Numbered from the stretch's first letter, positions 1-10,340 are shown. The stretch is DNA of 64,000 nt from Arcobacter roscoffensis (GCF_024267655.1 NZ_CP100595.1:372001-436000); one strand, 5' to 3'. A program made the numbers and translations. Notes: a model not told the origin generated them from the letters alone.

Positions 1-47
1 AAATTTAGTTATATTATCATTTAAATATGTTTTATTGAAGGTTTATT

Positions 48-1037
48 TTGAATTTAAAAGAAGAGATAATAAAGCTTAAAGAGGAGCTAGATGTAACACT
101 TGTAGCTCATTTTTACCAAAGAGATGAAGTTTTTGAATTAGCAGATATTACAGGTGACTCTTTAGAATTAGCAAAAAAAGCAAAATTAACAGACTCAAAA
201 TTTATTGTTTTTTGTGGTGTTGGTTTTATGGGTGAGAGTGTAAAAGTACTTGATCCAAATAAAAGAGTTTTAATGCCAAAAATTGCATGTTGTGCAATGG
301 CAAGAATGATTGATGAAGGTTATTACGAGCAAAATTTAAAACAAATAAATGATGCAGGAATACCAAATGAAAATATTTTACCTATTACATATATTAACTC
401 AAGTGCAAGAGTGAAAGCAAGAGTTGGTGAGATGGGTGGTATGGTTTGTACTTCATCAAATGCTTATAAGATTATTGAAAAAGGTTTAAAGTCTGGCAAA
501 AAAATATTTTTTGTTCCAGATAGATGTTTAGGGCAAAACTTTGCAAAATCTTTAAATCTAAAATCAGCAGTTGTTGGTGATGGAACTGATTTAAAAGAAG
601 CTGATATTATATGTTACAACGGTTTTTGTTCAGTTCATCAGCAGTTTACTGTAGAAGATATAGAGTTTTATAGAAACAAATATCCTGATATTTTAATTGC
701 AGTTCATCCAGAATGTGATCCAAGTATTTGTGATGAGGCTGATTTTGTAGGTTCAACTTCTCAGTTAATTAAATATATTAAAGAGTTACCAGAAGATCAA
801 AAGATTGCAGTGGGAACTGAGTTTAATATGGTAAATAGACTAAGAGAAAAGAATACTTATATTTTAAGTTCTACAAAGCCTGAGTGTCCAACTATGAATG
901 AGACAACATTAGAAGATGTTTACAATACTTTAAAATCAATTAAAGATGACAATATCTCAAAAGAGAATGAAATATTTATTGATGAAGAGACTGTTAAATA
1001 CGCAAGAGTAGCATTAGAAAGGATGTTTGAAGTATGA
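48..1037 (+). CDS. nadA: Quinolinate synthase NadA
   Basis: Condenses iminoaspartate with dihydroxyacetone phosphate to quinolinate, the second step of de novo NAD synthesis, using a [4Fe-4S] cluster in the cytoplasm. The 329 residues show the family landmarks: an early HFYQ (21-24), Cys81/Cys82 in PKIACCAMA, Cys194 in NGFCSVH and Cys280 in PECPTM, which are the expected three cluster ligands (one of the two adjacent Cys at 81/82 is the first). The start is TTG at 48. It overlaps nadC by 4 bases (ATGA), so the two are translationally coupled. No nadB is visible in the window. Confidence 0.96.
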   Translation: MNLKEEIIKLKEELDVTLVAHFYQRDEVFELADITGDSLELAKKAKLTDSKFIVFCGVGFMGESVKVLDPNKRVLMPKIACCAMARMIDEGYYEQNLKQINDAGIPNENILPITYINSSARVKARVGEMGGMVCTSSNAYKIIEKGLKSGKKIFFVPDRCLGQNFAKSLNLKSAVVGDGTDLKEADIICYNGFCSVHQQFTVEDIEFYRNKYPDILIAVHPECDPSICDEADFVGSTSQLIKYIKELPEDQKIAVGTEFNMVNRLREKNTYILSSTKPECPTMNETTLEDVYNTLKSIKDDNISKENEIFIDEETVKYARVALERMFEV

Positions 1038-1855
1038 TAAACATAAAAAAATTTGTTAAAAATGCCATTATAGAAGATAATGGTAGAGGGGATTTATTCT
1101 TTGATGTTGCTCCAAAAGGAAGATTTACAGCAAGAGCTATTTCTAAATCTGATGGTATTGTTGCAGGTATTCAGTATGCAAAAGTATTAGCAAGAACTGA
1201 AAAATTTGATTGTAAATTTCTTAAAAGAGATGGTGAAGAGATAAAAGCAGGTGAGGTTATAGCTGAACTTGAGGGTAAAGCTTCCGTTTTACTTTCATCT
1301 GAGAGAACTTTTTTAAATATGCTTCAACATGCAAGTGGTATTGCAACAGAAGCAAATAAATATGCAAAACTTTTAGAAGGTTATGATGTTGTTTTACTTG
1401 ATACAAGAAAAACAAGACCTCAATTAAGAGATTTTGAAAAGTATGCAAGTAGAGTAGGTGGTTCTATAAATCACAGACTTGGACTTGATGATTGTTTAAT
1501 GCTTAAAGATACTCACTTAAGAACTATTAAGGATTTAAAAGGCTTTATTAAAAAAGCAAGAAAAAGAATCTCTTGGGTTACAAAAATAGAGATTGAGTGT
1601 GAAACATTTTCGCAAGTAGAAGAGGCTATGGAAGCGGGTGCTGATATAATCATGTGTGATAATATGACTCCTGAACAAATTAAAGATGTAGTTAAATACA
1701 GAGATGAAAAATATCCTCATATTTTATTAGAAGCTAGTGGAAATATAAATCTTGATACTATTCAAACTTACGCAAAAACAGGTGTTGATGCAATTAGTAG
1801 TGGAAGTATTATACATCAAGCTACATGGTTAGATTTTTCAATGAAGTTTGATTAA
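1034..1855 (+). CDS. nadC: Nicotinate-nucleotide pyrophosphorylase NadC
   Basis: Quinolinate phosphoribosyltransferase, which converts quinolinate and PRPP to nicotinate mononucleotide, the step after NadA. The 273-residue length is typical. Family signatures seen are the TRKTRP segment, NHRLGLDD in the phosphate/quinolinate pocket, and EASGNI near the C-terminus in the barrel. The ATG start lies inside the nadA stop region, making a two-gene NAD operon. An AT-rich hairpin follows at once. Confidence 0.96.
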   Translation: MINIKKFVKNAIIEDNGRGDLFFDVAPKGRFTARAISKSDGIVAGIQYAKVLARTEKFDCKFLKRDGEEIKAGEVIAELEGKASVLLSSERTFLNMLQHASGIATEANKYAKLLEGYDVVLLDTRKTRPQLRDFEKYASRVGGSINHRLGLDDCLMLKDTHLRTIKDLKGFIKKARKRISWVTKIEIECETFSQVEEAMEAGADIIMCDNMTPEQIKDVVKYRDEKYPHILLEASGNINLDTIQTYAKTGVDAISSGSIIHQATWLDFSMKFD

Positions 1856-1884
1856 TAACAAAAAGTATTGTTAACTTTTTGTTA
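1856..1884 (+). terminator. AT-rich hairpin after nadC
   Basis: A perfect 10-bp inverted repeat, TAACAAAAAG at 1856-1865 and CTTTTTGTTA at 1875-1884 with a 9-base loop, begins directly after the nadC stop. The stem contains only two G-C pairs and there is no long T tract, so it may be a weak terminator or an mRNA 3'-end stabiliser. Confidence 0.4.
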
Positions 1885-1928
1885 TCACAAGTTCAATAGA
1901 ATTAAAAGCTTAAGCAAAAGGAGAAGGA

Positions 1929-2915
1929 TTGGAAAAAGATTTTATTGTTAGTAATAAAATAGATATGGCTGATTATACAAAAGCCTTAGATTTAATAGAA
2001 AAGAGTAAATATATACTTATCATTACTCATGTAAATCCCGACCCTGATTCTATTGGTTCAGCTTTAGCTTTATCAAATTTACTTCATGAAAATAGAATAA
2101 AGCATAAAGTATTTAACATAAGTTCTGATTTGCCAGAGAATTTAAATTTTATTGAAAGATTTGACAAAATCACAGATCAGTTGCCTAAGTTTTTTGACTT
2201 AGCCATATCTGTTGATTGTGGAACATATAAAAGACTAGGTTTTGAATTAGACCCAAGTATTCCACTTATAAATTTTGATCATCATAAATCAAATAATGGT
2301 TTTGGAACTATAAACATAGTTGATTCACAAAAAAGCTCAACAGCTGAAATAGTATATGACTTTTTTAAACACAATGGTTTATATATCACAAAAAATTCTG
2401 CAACTGCACTTTATGTGGGGATATATGATGATTCATTGGCATTTTCATTGGGAAGATGTGATGAATTAACTTTTGATAAGGTGAACTTTTTAGTTCAATG
2501 CGGAGCAAATCCATCTGCAATTGCAAATAAGCTTTTAAGAAGAGATTCACTAGCAAAATATAGAATCATACCTAAGGTATTAAATAGTTTAGAACTTTAC
2601 AAAGAAGGTGAAGTCGCATCAATTTATGCAAAAGAACTATGGTTTAAACAAACAGGTGCACACAATAGAGATTGTGAAGATGCCTTAGATATGATTATGA
2701 GTATGGCAATTGTAAGAGTTGCAATTTTTGTAAGAGTTGTAAATGGAAGTACGAGAGTATCTCTTCGATCAAAAGGAAAATTTGATGTTGCAAGAATTGC
2801 ATCAAATTTTGATGGTGGAGGGCATTTAAATGCTGCTGGCTGTGCTATTGATACAATAGATGAGCAAGAAGCAAAAAATTTAGTAATAAAGGAAATTTTT
2901 GAGTTTTACAAGTAG
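1929..2915 (+). CDS. DHH-family phosphoesterase (NrnA-like)
   Basis: Predicted Mn-dependent phosphoesterase of the DHH/DHHA1 family, whose members degrade short oligoribonucleotides or cyclic dinucleotide products, or dephosphorylate pAp. Seen in 328 residues: the first metal motif HVNPDPDSIGSA (34-45), SVDCG (94-98), the DHH signature in NFDHHKSN (115-122), and the DHHA1 substrate motif GGGHLNAAG (296-304). The start is TTG at 1929 after a strong AAGGAGAAGG ribosome-binding site. It overlaps the next gene by 17 bases. The exact substrate cannot be told from sequence. Confidence 0.9.
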   Translation: MEKDFIVSNKIDMADYTKALDLIEKSKYILIITHVNPDPDSIGSALALSNLLHENRIKHKVFNISSDLPENLNFIERFDKITDQLPKFFDLAISVDCGTYKRLGFELDPSIPLINFDHHKSNNGFGTINIVDSQKSSTAEIVYDFFKHNGLYITKNSATALYVGIYDDSLAFSLGRCDELTFDKVNFLVQCGANPSAIANKLLRRDSLAKYRIIPKVLNSLELYKEGEVASIYAKELWFKQTGAHNRDCEDALDMIMSMAIVRVAIFVRVVNGSTRVSLRSKGKFDVARIASNFDGGGHLNAAGCAIDTIDEQEAKNLVIKEIFEFYK

Positions 2916-4287
2916 AAAAAAGAGTAATAAAGTTAAAAAATTATTAGTATATATTGTTGTTCTTTTAATAGTAGGTATAACAGCCTTTGTTTTTTTATCT
3001 CCAACTTTTGAAAAGAATGCTCCTAAAGTAGAATTTTCACAAGATAAGTTTTGGAATTTTAAGAAGCCATTAGAGATTAAGTTTTCAGATGATAATGAAA
3101 TAAAATCGTATAAAGTTGCATATTTTGATGGAAAAGAGTTAAAAAAACTTGAAACAAAGGTTTTAAATAACAATGGAAAAGAGATTTTAGTAGAAGTTAT
3201 ACCTCCTAAGTTTAATAGACTTCAAACCGCTCCTAAACAAATTGTTTTAAAAACAGAAGTTATTGATAATAGTAAATGGAACTTTTTTAAGGGTAATATA
3301 ACAAGAGAAGATATTAATATTGATATTGATAGAAAAAATCCAGTTGCAAATGTAATAGCTAATTCTTATTTAATAAGACAAGGTGGAAGTGCTAGTGTTG
3401 TTGTTGAAGTAAAAGATGAAAATCTAAAAGATTTTTATATCTCTTTTAATGATGAAGAGAGATTTGAACTTATTCCTTTTTATAAGAAAAACTTTTATAT
3501 GGCAATTGTTGCTTGGCCAGTTACTATTGAAGAGTTCAAAAGAGTTAATTTAGTTGCAATTGATAAGGCTGGAAACAAAACTACTACAAAAGTACCATAT
3601 TATATTAAAAACTTAAATGTAAAAGTTGATGATATAAAGATATCTAGTAGTTTTGTAAATAAAGTTAGTAAAAATGTACTTTCTAAAAGTGGATATGATA
3701 TTCCAGATGGAATAGCAGAAGCTTTTGTAATGGCAAATAAAGACTTAAGAGCCGAAAATGTTAAAATTATAAAAGATGTATCTAGACAAAATTTAGATTA
3801 TTCAATTGTTACAAGTTTTGATTTAGATGCTTTTAATCAATTAAGAGGTTCAAAGACATTTTCAAGATATGCAGAAAGAAGACACTATTATTATAATGGC
3901 AAAAAAATAGATGAAGCTTGGCATTTAGGAATGGACTGGGCTAGTATTAGAAATGCAAAGATTTATGTAACAAACCCTGGAAGAGTTGTATTTAAAGAGT
4001 ATTTAGGGATCTATGGACACACAGCTATTATTGATCATGGCTTTGGTTTATCTACTCTTTATGCTCATACAAGTAAGTTAAATGTAGAACTAAATGATTT
4101 TGTAAATGCAAAAGAACATATTGCAAATACAGGCTCTACTGGAGCAGTATTTGGAGATCATCTTCACTTTGGTGTATTGGTTCAAGGTCTTGAAGTTAAT
4201 CCTTTAGAATGGATGGATAAAAAGTGGATAGATATTAATATAAAGAAAATTTTAAATCAAGCAAAGAAAGTGATAGATACTAAATGA
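2899..4287 (+). CDS. Membrane-anchored M23 (LytM) peptidoglycan endopeptidase
   Basis: Predicted zinc endopeptidase that trims peptidoglycan cross-links in the periplasm; Campylobacterota use such enzymes for cell shape. The 462-residue protein has an N-terminal basic stretch and one membrane segment (about 14-34), a long periplasmic region, and a C-terminal LytM domain. Zinc ligands appear intact: His342 and Asp346 in WHLGMDW and His423 in HLHFG, with catalytic-type His390 in LYAHTS. The TTG start lies inside the DHH gene with a GGA site upstream, and the gene overlaps lpxC by 4 bases. A peptidase gene just before lpxC is, as I recall, also the C. jejuni order. Confidence 0.9.
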   Translation: MSFTSRKKSNKVKKLLVYIVVLLIVGITAFVFLSPTFEKNAPKVEFSQDKFWNFKKPLEIKFSDDNEIKSYKVAYFDGKELKKLETKVLNNNGKEILVEVIPPKFNRLQTAPKQIVLKTEVIDNSKWNFFKGNITREDINIDIDRKNPVANVIANSYLIRQGGSASVVVEVKDENLKDFYISFNDEERFELIPFYKKNFYMAIVAWPVTIEEFKRVNLVAIDKAGNKTTTKVPYYIKNLNVKVDDIKISSSFVNKVSKNVLSKSGYDIPDGIAEAFVMANKDLRAENVKIIKDVSRQNLDYSIVTSFDLDAFNQLRGSKTFSRYAERRHYYYNGKKIDEAWHLGMDWASIRNAKIYVTNPGRVVFKEYLGIYGHTAIIDHGFGLSTLYAHTSKLNVELNDFVNAKEHIANTGSTGAVFGDHLHFGVLVQGLEVNPLEWMDKKWIDINIKKILNQAKKVIDTK

Positions 4288-5189
4288 AACAAAGAACAAT
4301 AGCTAAAAGTGTTGAAATTGTAGGAGTAGGACTTCACAAAGGAGTTCCAGTTAAAATGAAACTTGAACCATTAGATTCTGATATGGGGATAGTTTTTTAT
4401 AGAGTGGATGCTGGTGTTACTATACCTTTAGAAATTGATAATGTTGTAGATACTAAAATGGCAACTGTTATTGGGAAAGATGATGTTGTTGTATCTACAA
4501 TTGAGCATCTTTTATCAGCTGTTTATGCATATGGAATTGATAACCTAAGAGTAGTAATTGATAATGATGAAGTTCCAGTACTTGATGGAAGTTCATCTGG
4601 TTATTGTATGTTAATTGAAGAAGCAGGTATAAAAGAGCTTGAAAAATCAAAAAAAGCTATAAAAGTAAAAAAAGAAGTTGAAGTAACGACACCAGAAGGG
4701 AAAAGAGTTTGTTTAAAACCATCAAATAGAATCATATATGATTTTCAAATCTCTTTTGAACATCCATCAATAGGTGAGCAAAATTTTCATTTTGATTACT
4801 CTATTGCTGAATATAAAGAAAATATTAGTAGAGCTAGAACCTTTGGATTTTTGCATGAGGTGCAATACTTAAGAAGTATTGGTCTTGCAAAAGGTGGTTC
4901 TATGGAAAATGCTATTGTATTGGATCAATCAAAGGTTTTAAACCCTGAGGGTTTAAGATACACAGATGAGTTTGTAAGACATAAAATATTAGATGCAATT
5001 GGTGATATGGCACTTCTTGGTTATACAATGGTTGGTGAATATGATGCAATTGCTGGAAGCCATCACTTAAATCATCTTTTAACAAAAGAGTTATATAAAG
5101 ATGAAGCAAATTATGAAATAATTGATTTAGAAGAAGCTAATGAAGAAGCAGAAGTATTTGAACTTGCTTATTCAAAAGTAGAAGTTTAG
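4284..5189 (+). CDS. lpxC: UDP-3-O-acyl-N-acetylglucosamine deacetylase LpxC
   Basis: Zinc amidase for the committed step of lipid A synthesis, acting in the cytoplasm. The 301 residues carry the zinc ligands His75 (in TIEHLLSA), His233 and Asp237 (in HKILDAIGD), the catalytic-base Glu74, and His260 in GSHHLNHLL, matching the E. coli His265 position. Length is as in the family. It shares an ATGA overlap with the M23 peptidase gene, linking outer-membrane lipid and cell-wall functions in one transcript. Its presence implies a Gram-negative envelope. Confidence 0.97.
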   Translation: MKQRTIAKSVEIVGVGLHKGVPVKMKLEPLDSDMGIVFYRVDAGVTIPLEIDNVVDTKMATVIGKDDVVVSTIEHLLSAVYAYGIDNLRVVIDNDEVPVLDGSSSGYCMLIEEAGIKELEKSKKAIKVKKEVEVTTPEGKRVCLKPSNRIIYDFQISFEHPSIGEQNFHFDYSIAEYKENISRARTFGFLHEVQYLRSIGLAKGGSMENAIVLDQSKVLNPEGLRYTDEFVRHKILDAIGDMALLGYTMVGEYDAIAGSHHLNHLLTKELYKDEANYEIIDLEEANEEAEVFELAYSKVEV

Positions 5190-5198
5190 GACAAAAAT

Positions 5199-5651
5199 TT
5201 GACAGAAGTTTTAGTTATTAGTATCTCTAATCCTATTTTAATAGGTATATATAAGAATGAAAATTTAATAAAAGAGTATAAGTTAGAAGGTAAAACTTCT
5301 GACTTACTTCCCCAACTATTTGAAAAAATATTAAAAGAGTATGATATAGATAGATTAAACTATGTAAACACACCTGGGTCTTACATGGCGATAAAAGTAT
5401 CATATGTATTTTTAAAAACTGTAAGTATCACTAAAAATATTGAGTTAAGAGCCTGTAGTGGTTTTGAATTTAATGAAAACTCTCCAATAAAAGCCCTAGG
5501 AAAAAAGTACTTTATTCAGGATGAAAATGAAATTAAAGTAGACTTTTTAGAAAAAGATTGTATAATTCGCGACTTTGAATTACCTAAGAGTATAGATAAA
5601 ATAAATTTTAATAAACAGACATTACCAATTTATAATTTACCTGCTGTTTAA
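5199..5651 (+). CDS. tsaB: Short TsaB-like protein (t6A tRNA modification)
   Basis: Probable short form of TsaB, the scaffold partner of TsaD in making the t6A modification of tRNA. In 150 residues it keeps the N-terminal ASKHA-type strand (LVISISNPILIGIY) and a degenerate form of the family signature, NTPGSYMAIKVSY (57-69) in place of GPGSFTGIR. The C-terminal half of full-length TsaB is missing. It starts with TTG at 5199 and sits between lpxC and thrB, as I recall for C. jejuni. The identification rests on this motif and on position, so it is likely but not certain. Confidence 0.7.
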   Translation: MTEVLVISISNPILIGIYKNENLIKEYKLEGKTSDLLPQLFEKILKEYDIDRLNYVNTPGSYMAIKVSYVFLKTVSITKNIELRACSGFEFNENSPIKALGKKYFIQDENEIKVDFLEKDCIIRDFELPKSIDKINFNKQTLPIYNLPAV

Positions 5652-5662
5652 GAAGGAAATAG

Positions 5663-6544
5663 ATGAAAGTAAGCGTTCCAGCTACTAGTGCAAATTTAGG
5701 ACCAGGGTTTGACTCACTTGGTATTGCAATTACTATGAAAAACCAAGTAATCATTAGACCATCTAAATTTCATAGTGTATCATTAAAAGGAGAGGGTGCT
5801 AATAACCCTGTATTAAAAGATAACAATATGTTTATCTCAATTTTTAATGATTTCTATCATAATTTGTCACATAAGAAAAGACATTTTAGATTTGAATTTT
5901 TTAATGAAATTCCATTATCAAGAGGTTTAGGAAGCTCTTCTGCTGTTATTGTTTCAGCAATTGCAAGTGCCTATGCTATTGAGGGAATTAAACTTGATAA
6001 GAATAAGCTACTAAATCTAGCTTTAGCATATGAAAACCATCCTGATAACATTACACCAGCTGTAATGGGTGGATTTAATGTAGCAACTGTTCAAGACAAT
6101 GAAGTAAGATATATTAACAAATCAATACCAAAAGCTTTGAAAGCTGTTATTGTTGTTCCAAATAGACCTATTTCTACACAATTATCGAGAAAAACCTTGC
6201 CTTTTAAATACTCAAAAGATGATGTAATATTTAATATTTCACATTCATCATTATTAACAGCAGCATTTATGAGTGAAGATTGGAAGATGTTAAGAACAGC
6301 ATCTTTAGATAAGGTTCACCAAAAATATAGAATGAAACAGATGCCAGAACTTTTTGATGTACAAAAATCTGCACTTAGAAGTGGAGCTTTAATGAGTACT
6401 CTTTCAGGTTCAGGATCTACTTTATTTTCTATTTGTTTTGCCGATGATGCAAAGAGAATTGAGAAGGCTTTAAGAAATAGATTTTCACACTTCAAAGTAT
6501 TTACTAGTGACTTTGATAACACTGGTGTGAAGATAGATTTATAA
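5663..6544 (+). CDS. thrB: Homoserine kinase ThrB
   Basis: GHMP-family kinase that phosphorylates homoserine on the way to threonine. The 293 residues begin with the family N-terminus VPATSANLGPGFDSLG, contain the ATP-binding loop RGLGSSSAV (about 91-99) and the C-terminal GHMP motif STLSGSGSTLFS. The ribosome-binding site AAGGA is 7 bases upstream of ATG. The next pathway enzyme, ThrC, lies at 32712-34193 on the other strand, so the threonine genes are not one operon. Confidence 0.96.
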   Translation: MKVSVPATSANLGPGFDSLGIAITMKNQVIIRPSKFHSVSLKGEGANNPVLKDNNMFISIFNDFYHNLSHKKRHFRFEFFNEIPLSRGLGSSSAVIVSAIASAYAIEGIKLDKNKLLNLALAYENHPDNITPAVMGGFNVATVQDNEVRYINKSIPKALKAVIVVPNRPISTQLSRKTLPFKYSKDDVIFNISHSSLLTAAFMSEDWKMLRTASLDKVHQKYRMKQMPELFDVQKSALRSGALMSTLSGSGSTLFSICFADDAKRIEKALRNRFSHFKVFTSDFDNTGVKIDL

Positions 6545-6580
6545 GTTTTTTGATAAATAAGTATATTTTAGGTATAATAA

Positions 6581-6856
6581 TTGGCTAATTCGAAAAAAAC
6601 TTTAAGAACTTGTGTTTTTTGTAGAGGTAAATTTGAACAAAAAGAGTTGTTAAGGTTAAAATGTGAAGAAAAGAAAATTGTATTATACAATCACAAAGGT
6701 AGAAGTTTTTACATTTGTAGTTGTTGTATAGAGAAAGTACAGTTAGATATTAATCAAAGAGATTATAAAAGATTTGAAAACGCACTATGTAGAGAGTGTA
6801 AAAATAAAGATAAGTATGTTCTACAACTTAAGGAGATTTTAGCAGATGTCAGATAA
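6581..6856 (+). CDS. YlxR-family RNA-binding protein with extra cysteines
   Basis: Small YlxR (DUF448) protein, a family found beside infB; the B. subtilis member binds RNase P RNA. The 91 residues show the signature RTCVFCRGKFEQKELLRL and a basic patch around NHKGRSFYIC. It has eight cysteines (11, 14, 28, 46, 48, 49, 70, 73), including two CxxC pairs, which could hold a metal ion; that is inference. The start is TTG at 6581 with TTTAGG upstream. A TATAAT at 6573-6578 lies just before the start and could feed infB. It overlaps infB by 11 bases. Confidence 0.85.
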   Translation: MANSKKTLRTCVFCRGKFEQKELLRLKCEEKKIVLYNHKGRSFYICSCCIEKVQLDINQRDYKRFENALCRECKNKDKYVLQLKEILADVR

Positions 6857-9527
6857 AGTAAGAGTTTATGAAATTGCAGATGAGGCAGGGGCGAGCAGCC
6901 AAGAAGTAATAGCGAAAGCGAAAGATTTAAGTATTGAACTTAAGTCGCCTCAGAGTGCAGTTTCTTACGAAGATGCAGAAGAAATTGCAAACTATATAAT
7001 GACCGGTAAGAGTAAAAAGTTAGCTAAGAAAGCTACACCGGAAACAAAGAAACCTACAGTTAAAAAAGTTGAAAAACCTGTAGAGAACGAAGACTCAAAA
7101 GCAGAAGAGAAAAAAGAAGAAGCACCAAAAACGGTTGAAGTAAAAAAGACTGAAAAGAAAGAAGAAGCTATATCTAAACCTATAAATAATGTAGAGAAAC
7201 CTCAAACTGAAGAAAAAAAAGAAGAAGAGAAAAAAGTAGAGAATAAACCTAAAAAGATTATTCCAAAAAGAAGAGGTCTTAAGATTATTAAGAAGAAAAA
7301 GCCAAGACCTGAACCAAAAGAAGAAGTAATAACTCACTCAGCGCCAACTGATAAAGCTAAAATGAAATCACTTAGTGAAATTTTAGGTGCAGATAAAGAA
7401 GAGAAAAAATCTACTCCTCAATATAACTCAAATGATGAAGCTGCAAAAAAAGCTAAAGCTAAAAAGAAAAAGCAACCAGCAAAAACACATGTACATGGTA
7501 AAAAGCTAGAAGTACAAAGAGATACTAATGATTTCAATAATACTTCAACAGACTCACTTTTAGGTGAAGAAGTTGTTTTACTTGATATGGACTTATCTGA
7601 TACTTCAAAACTTTTTGAAGAATCAAAACCAAATAATAATAATCAAAACAAACAAGCAAGAGGATCTAAACCTGCAGCATTTGGTAATAGACCTCAAGGT
7701 TTAAAAAGAAGAAAAAGAAAGAAAAAAATCAGAAGAGCTGAAGAAGTTGTAGAAGTTACAGAAGTTACAATTCCTGAAGATATTAGAGTTTACGAATTTG
7801 CTGAAGCTTGTGGTAAATCAGCATCTGAAGTAATTTCTGTATTATTTGGTCTAGGAATGATGGTTACTAAAAATGACTTCTTAAAACAAGATGAGCTGGA
7901 AATTCTTGGTGAAGAGTTTGAAATTGAAGTAACAGTAAAAGATGCTTTAGAAGATGCTAATTATATTGAAGAATATCATGAAGAAGATATTGATGATTCA
8001 AACTTTGAAACAAGACCACCAGTAGTTACTATTATGGGTCATGTTGATCATGGTAAAACTTCACTATTAGACAAAATTAGAGAATCTAAGGTTGCAGCAG
8101 GTGAAGCTGGTGGTATTACACAACATATTTCTTCTTATACAGTTGAAAAAAATGGTGAAAAAATCACTTTTGTTGATACTCCAGGACATGCCGCGTTCTC
8201 TGCTATGAGAGCAAGAGGTGCAAGTGTAACTGATGTTGTAATTATTGTTATTGCAGCTGATGATGGTGTTAAACCACAAACTGAAGAAGTTATTTCTCAT
8301 GCAAAAGCTTCTGGATGTCCTATTATTGTTGCAGTAAACAAAATAGACAAAGAAGCAGCTAATATTGACATGGTTAAATCACAAATGGCAGAGAGAGATA
8401 TGACTCCTGTTGATTGGGGTGGAGATATTGAGTTTATTGGAGTATCAGCTAAAACTGGTGCTGGAATTGACGATTTACTAGAAAATATATTACTTCAATC
8501 TGAAATCTTAGAACTTAAAGCTGATCCAACTGCAAAAGCAAAAGCTACTGTTGTTGAGTCTTTACTTGAAAAAGGTAGAGGTCCAGTTGCTACTATTATT
8601 GTTGAAAATGGTACTTTAAGAGTTGGTGATAATATTGTTTGTGATACTACATATGGTAGAGTAAAAGCAATTACTAATGATATGGGTAAACCTGTAAAAG
8701 AGTTAGGTTTATCTGAAACAGGTTCTGTTCTAGGATTAAGTGATGTTCCTGCAGCTGGTGCTATTATGGTTGCACAAGATTCTGATAAAGAAGCTAAAGA
8801 TATCGCTACTAAAAGAGCTGAGCATGAAAGAGCAAAAGAATTATCTAAGTCTACTAAAGTTTCTCTTGAAGAGATGAGTGGATTAATTGCAGAAGGTAAA
8901 ATCAAACAACTTCCAGTAATTATTAAAACTGATGTTGGTGGTTCACTTGAAGCTATTAAAGGTTCATTAGAAAAAATTGCTAATGATGAAGTAAAAGTAA
9001 AAGTTATTCATGCTGCTGTTGGTGGTATTACTGAATCTGACTTAGTTTTAGCAAGTGCATCTGAGGGTTGTATTATCTTAGGATTTAATGTAAGACCAAC
9101 TGGTTCTGTTAAGTCAAAAGCAAAAGCTGATGGTATCACAATAAATACTTACTCAATTATTTATGATTTACTTGATGATATTAAAGATACATTATCAGGT
9201 ATGATGAGTGGTGTTATTAGAGAAGAAAATACTGGTCAAGCAGAGGTTAGAGATACATTTGTTGTTCCTAAAGTTGGTACAGTTGCAGGTTGTATCGTAA
9301 CTGATGGTAAAGTAATCAGAGGTGGAATGGCAAGAATCATTAGAGATGGTGTTGTTACTTATACAGGTAAAATTTCATCACTTAAGAGATTTAAAGATGA
9401 TGTTAAAGAAGTATCTAATGGTTACGAGTGTGGTGTAATGTTTGAGAAATTCAATGATATCCAAGTTGGTGATTTTGTTGAGACATTCATTCAAATTGAA
9501 GAAAAAGTTTCTATTGACGATAAATAA
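6846..9527 (+). CDS. infB: Translation initiation factor IF-2
   Basis: GTPase that places initiator fMet-tRNA on the 30S subunit and promotes subunit joining. The 893 residues have an IF2-N segment (about 1-50), a long Lys/Glu-rich low-complexity linker (about 55-300), a second IF2-N segment (about 310-365), then the G domain with GHVDHGKT (398-405), a DTPGH switch and NKID, followed by domains II-IV. The start overlaps ylxR and the stop overlaps rbfA by one base (TAATG), a coupled ylxR-infB-rbfA-rimP translation operon. Confidence 0.98.
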   Translation: MSDKVRVYEIADEAGASSQEVIAKAKDLSIELKSPQSAVSYEDAEEIANYIMTGKSKKLAKKATPETKKPTVKKVEKPVENEDSKAEEKKEEAPKTVEVKKTEKKEEAISKPINNVEKPQTEEKKEEEKKVENKPKKIIPKRRGLKIIKKKKPRPEPKEEVITHSAPTDKAKMKSLSEILGADKEEKKSTPQYNSNDEAAKKAKAKKKKQPAKTHVHGKKLEVQRDTNDFNNTSTDSLLGEEVVLLDMDLSDTSKLFEESKPNNNNQNKQARGSKPAAFGNRPQGLKRRKRKKKIRRAEEVVEVTEVTIPEDIRVYEFAEACGKSASEVISVLFGLGMMVTKNDFLKQDELEILGEEFEIEVTVKDALEDANYIEEYHEEDIDDSNFETRPPVVTIMGHVDHGKTSLLDKIRESKVAAGEAGGITQHISSYTVEKNGEKITFVDTPGHAAFSAMRARGASVTDVVIIVIAADDGVKPQTEEVISHAKASGCPIIVAVNKIDKEAANIDMVKSQMAERDMTPVDWGGDIEFIGVSAKTGAGIDDLLENILLQSEILELKADPTAKAKATVVESLLEKGRGPVATIIVENGTLRVGDNIVCDTTYGRVKAITNDMGKPVKELGLSETGSVLGLSDVPAAGAIMVAQDSDKEAKDIATKRAEHERAKELSKSTKVSLEEMSGLIAEGKIKQLPVIIKTDVGGSLEAIKGSLEKIANDEVKVKVIHAAVGGITESDLVLASASEGCIILGFNVRPTGSVKSKAKADGITINTYSIIYDLLDDIKDTLSGMMSGVIREENTGQAEVRDTFVVPKVGTVAGCIVTDGKVIRGGMARIIRDGVVTYTGKISSLKRFKDDVKEVSNGYECGVMFEKFNDIQVGDFVETFIQIEEKVSIDDK

Positions 9528-9886
9528 TGAAAAGTATTAATCTACAAAGAACTGAATCTTTACTGATGGAGCTTATACCAGAAGCTCTATCAAGTATGGC
9601 TGATGAAAGAATAAGATCTCTACCTATTACAGGTGTAAACTGTAAAAATGGTAAGTATGATGCAATTGTATATTTTGATGGAAGTGATTACGATAAAAAT
9701 GAAATCAATCAAATTATCTCACTTCTTAAAAAAGCTAATGGTAGAATGAAGTCTCATGTTTTAGCAAGTACAGGTTGGTATAAATGTCCTAACTTTAAAT
9801 TTGTTAATGATACTTCACTTGAACAATCACGAAATATTGAAGCACTTTTTGCTAAAATAAGTAAAGATAAAAAAGAAGAAGAGTAA
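9527..9886 (+). CDS. rbfA: 30S ribosome-binding factor RbfA
   Basis: Late 30S assembly factor with a KH-like fold that binds near helix 1 of 16S rRNA. The 119-residue length fits. Features seen are the N-terminal helix with [12 protein letters not shown] and the segment [18 protein letters not shown] followed by [12 protein letters not shown]. It starts on the last base of the infB stop and its own stop overlaps rimP by one base, so translation is chained. Confidence 0.9.
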   Translation: MKSINLQRTESLLMELIPEALSSMADERIRSLPITGVNCKNGKYDAIVYFDGSDYDKNEINQIISLLKKANGRMKSHVLASTGWYKCPNFKFVNDTSLEQSRNIEALFAKISKDKKEEE

Positions 9887-10314
9887 TGAGTTTAGAAGAA
9901 TCAATTAAATTAGCTGTTGAGAGTTTAGATGCTCAACTTTATGATATTGTAACTACAAAAGAAAATGATAGAAATATTTATAGAGTTTTAGTTACTGCTA
10001 AAGGTGGTATAAACTTAGATAAATGTGCTGAAATATCAAGAATGATTTCACCTATTTTAGATGTTGAAGAGCCAATGAGTGGAGTTTATAATTTAGAAGT
10101 TAGCTCACCTGGAATTGAGAGAAAACTTAGAACAAAAGATCATTTTAAAGCCTCAATAGGGGATAAAGTGAAAATAAAAGATATTGCTACAGAAACTTAT
10201 AAAGGTGAACTTTTAAGTGCTGATGACAATAAAATACTTATTAAAACTGAATTTGGTGAAGAAGAAGTTGAATATGATTCAATTCTTTCTGCATCTACTT
10301 ATTTTGAATGGTAA
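9886..10314 (+). CDS. rimP: Ribosome maturation factor RimP
   Basis: 30S maturation factor of the RimP/YhbC family. The 142 residues include the diagnostic central motif [14 protein letters not shown] (about 65-78) and a C-terminal SH3-like barrel ending in the acidic strand [11 protein letters not shown]. Last gene of the ylxR-infB-rbfA-rimP unit. Its stop codon TAA (10312-10314) lies in the first arm of the terminator hairpin that follows. Confidence 0.93.
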   Translation: MSLEESIKLAVESLDAQLYDIVTTKENDRNIYRVLVTAKGGINLDKCAEISRMISPILDVEEPMSGVYNLEVSSPGIERKLRTKDHFKASIGDKVKIKDIATETYKGELLSADDNKILIKTEFGEEEVEYDSILSASTYFEW

Positions 10315-10340
10315 TAGATTTTAATCTATTACTATTTTTT
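10311..10340 (+). terminator. Rho-independent terminator after rimP
   Basis: A perfect 10-bp stem, GTAATAGATT at 10311-10320 and AATCTATTAC at 10323-10332, is followed by TATTTTTT. The rimP stop codon is inside the stem. This closes the long plus-strand operon. Confidence 0.85.

Noticed and set aside
8495-8905. A 136-codon open frame antisense to infB
   Set aside because: It is a shadow of the conserved IF-2 coding sequence.
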